Positions 62,045-64,000 of a DNA stretch of 64,000 nt are shown piece by piece. Each line of letters starts with the position of its first letter. The stretch's first letter is position 1. Both the position numbers and the translations under genes were made by a program. Location of the stretch: the NCBI RefSeq assembly GCF_037038585.1, contig NC_092520.1:147745104-147809103 (forward strand), given 5' to 3'. The notes under the pieces were generated by a model. That model saw only the letters and a list, made by a program, of their open reading frames with translations, was not told where the DNA came from and searched no databases. The DNA comes from Patagioenas fasciata. Lineage: Eukaryota; Chordata; Aves; Columbiformes; Columbidae.

Positions 62045-63680
62045 GCACCTGCCTCAATTCTGCATATGAGAACTCTTAAACTGTGTATTGGAAGGAATCC
62101 TCTTGGATACAAATTACAGAATCACAGAATTAGGAGCAGGAAGGTTTCTGACTGGCTTGATCAGGCCATAGACATGCTTCCCAAAGCTCCATGTCAATCC
62201 TAGCAACCTCCTGCTGCTCTACCTGACTGAAGATGACAGCTTCCCAAATACTGGATCTCATCAGTGTCCCTCCAAACTCTGGCGGTAGCTCTGGTTTCTT
62301 AACCTCTCAGTGTCCCCTGAGCTGGGTCCCTTTCTGCATCTCTGAAGACAGTAAGTGACCTGGTGCTCCCAACCCAAATACCATGACCTCAGAGGGAAGG
62401 TAGATCACACAGTACATTTAGAAAAGCATCTCTCAGTGTACAATTCCTGCAATGCAGTCTTTCATCTTGATGAAATGCAGAGGATCAGGAAGAAGCAGTA
62501 AATATGTTTAAAATGCCCTCTGACTATGCTAACAGATTGCCAATGACATCTCAAAAGCTGGATGTGTCCTTCACCCTGCCAGGTTAGGATTCATTACCAT
62601 AAGACATGACAGTCTTACCAGTCTCAAGTTTTAGTCTGTGGAACAGGAAATTGCTAGAAAATAATGAAATCTGTTAAATGGTGTTACTTACTAAGTACAT
62701 TTTACTCAGTTACAGTTGAAGTGATTCAGATTCACAATGATGAACCATAGAGTTTACTGCTGGCTGATGTCACAGAAATCCAGATCTTATCCAAGTGCAA
62801 GTTAAAAAAGCACTTCCATACTAAGGGGTGTGAGAAAGACCACTAGGTGGTAAGTGCTAGCAAAAATTGTAAACTAAAGACACTGATATATCAAAATTCA
62901 AGGTATAAACTGTTTATCAGAAAGCAGCAGTGTTTGCTTTTCCCTGCAAATATCCTAAAATTATGTCACAAGGACTTGCCCTTGTCTTTAGGTTGGCTTA
63001 CATAGTAGGAATAAGCAGTGTTTTCAACAACTGTCTATGGTTTCCTTTAACATTTTCTTATGAAGTCCACATCTGATAGTTAAACAGCCTATTCCCATTC
63101 ACAAGCAGCAGCTGTTTAACCTCATGCGGTCAGCAGGAAGTCTCTTTTAACATCACAATACTTCATTTATGTAAATGAGATGCATTAGGGGAAGGCCAGG
63201 AAGGCTGTATTGTTTACTTGTTCTGAAGTGTTATTTCTGAGCATTGAGAATGTTTCACCACATCAAGATTATAATCTATGAAAAAAAATACTGATCCTTC
63301 TTAATACTTAGAGGAAAGGTCCTCAGCACAAAGTGAAAGGTTGGCTGGTGACAGTGTTGAACTGTTTAGGATTATCTCCAGTTGAATCCTAAGCAGTTCT
63401 GGGCCTACCACATTCTTCTTGTGCTTTCACTTAATAGATGCAGGCCTGATTTGCAAGTTTTTCAAATTTCCAAGACCATTTTTTGGCCAAAAAGAATTTG
63501 TCAGTCTAGCCATAAATTCTCTCATTCACCTGCTGTGTGACTTTAGTAGCCCCCAAAGCAAAAAAAAACATTTTTAAGCAGTTCTCACCCAGTCTCTATT
63601 CTGACCTTCATCTTAGAGCTGCACCTATTAATAATTCTTACACAGCCATAGCAACAGCTCTGACTTTCTCAGCAGATGCA

Positions 63681-64000
63681 TTAGGTTGAGGCAAAAGCAA
63701 TTGTGATTTTGGACCATGTATTTTCAGTCATTATAACTAGGCTCAAACACATCTTTACTACACCAAATAATAACCATTACAATCAACACAGTTTTGCCAA
63801 CGAGAAATAAGTTTGCTCATTCCTGTAGAGTAAAAATACATGCTTGAGGATTTGACAAAGTCTTGGAAAGCATTTTTTACATCCTTCTGTTTGTGGAAGT
63901 GTTTTCCCTGCAAAAGTTTTTGAGATGCTTGAAGAAGTGGTAGTCAGTTGGTGAGAGGTCAGTCGAATATGGCACATGAGGCAAAAGTTTGTAGCCCAGT
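63681..64000 (-). mobile_element. Mariner transposon, 3' part (continues beyond the window)
   Basis: On the minus strand the transposase C-terminus reads PYSTDLSPTDYHFFKHLKNF (63909-63975 approx.), containing the PxxPDLxPxDY-like block whose last Asp is the third catalytic residue of mariner D,D34D transposases. It then shifts by one base near 63908 and continues for about 49 codons (KNAFQDFVKSS, then GMSKLISRWQNCVDCNGYYL) to a TAG at 63758-63760. The element ends at 63681 with TTAGGTTGAGGCAAAAGCAA, a typical mariner terminal inverted repeat. The rest of the gene and the other repeat lie outside. The frame break makes this copy inactive as it stands. Confidence 0.88.

Larger units (their letters stand above)
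55454..63680. other. AT-rich non-genic stretch
   Basis: No gene or identifiable transposon. It contains the TTTTG microsatellite and a 34-bp tandem duplication, listed separately. About 57170-57370 is GC-richer with no recognisable coding content. Confidence 0.55.

Noticed and set aside
62115..62330. ACAGAATCACAGAAT, resembling a reversed CR1 tail
   Set aside because: The sequence beyond the tail-like 15 bases does not follow any CR1 3' end I recognise; a chance match is likely.
1..64000. CRISPR arrays, bacterial operons, rRNA and tRNA genes
   Set aside because: No spaced identical repeats, no cloverleaf with consistent internal promoter boxes, and the repeats present are vertebrate. The tRNA-like string at 10855-10877 is the retroviral primer site, not a tRNA gene.

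Overview
This window looks like nuclear DNA of a bird. It holds several CR1 LINEs ending in the avian 8-bp tail repeats (ATTCTATG/ATTCTGTG type), a solo LTR of the avian ERVL type, and a class II (betaretrovirus-like) endogenous retrovirus, all in AT-rich DNA rich in microsatellites. I find no host protein-coding gene, rRNA, tRNA gene or CRISPR array. The window is best read as intergenic or intronic sequence whose identifiable content is mobile DNA. The species cannot be settled from the sequence.

Layout. 1-5210: AT-rich, with an unexplained GC-richer block at about 1935-3370. 5217-11331: a 6.1-kb provirus on the minus strand, bounded by two 452-bp LTRs that differ at one base and by a 6-bp target duplication. 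In its own orientation it carries the 5' LTR, a primer-binding site matching initiator tRNA-Met inside a ~52-bp tandem duplication, a broken gag (matrix and proline-rich region kept, most of capsid and all of nucleocapsid missing), pro (dUTPase plus protease), a complete pol (RT, RNase H, integrase), a short env transmembrane-like remnant, a polypurine tract and the 3' LTR. 17098-18468: a 5'-truncated CR1 with an unbroken reverse transcriptase frame. 24419-24825: a CR1 3' fragment. About 32290-33444: an old CR1 with ORF1, endonuclease and RT pieces and an internal deletion. 40926-41638: a solo ERVL-type LTR with a 5-bp target duplication. 44360-44590: a long pure-purine tract with 21 perfect AAAAAG units. 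55155-55453: another CR1 3' end. 63681 to the window end: the terminal part of a mariner transposon on the minus strand. Everything else is unique AT-rich sequence and simple repeats.

The most notable element is the provirus. It is young by LTR identity and its pro and pol keep every catalytic residue I checked, yet its gag is defective and env is nearly gone, so this copy most likely moved with Gag supplied by a relative. Initiator tRNA-Met priming is common in yeast and plant LTR retrotransposons but is not the usual choice of vertebrate retroviruses. The duplicated primer-site region may be previously undescribed.
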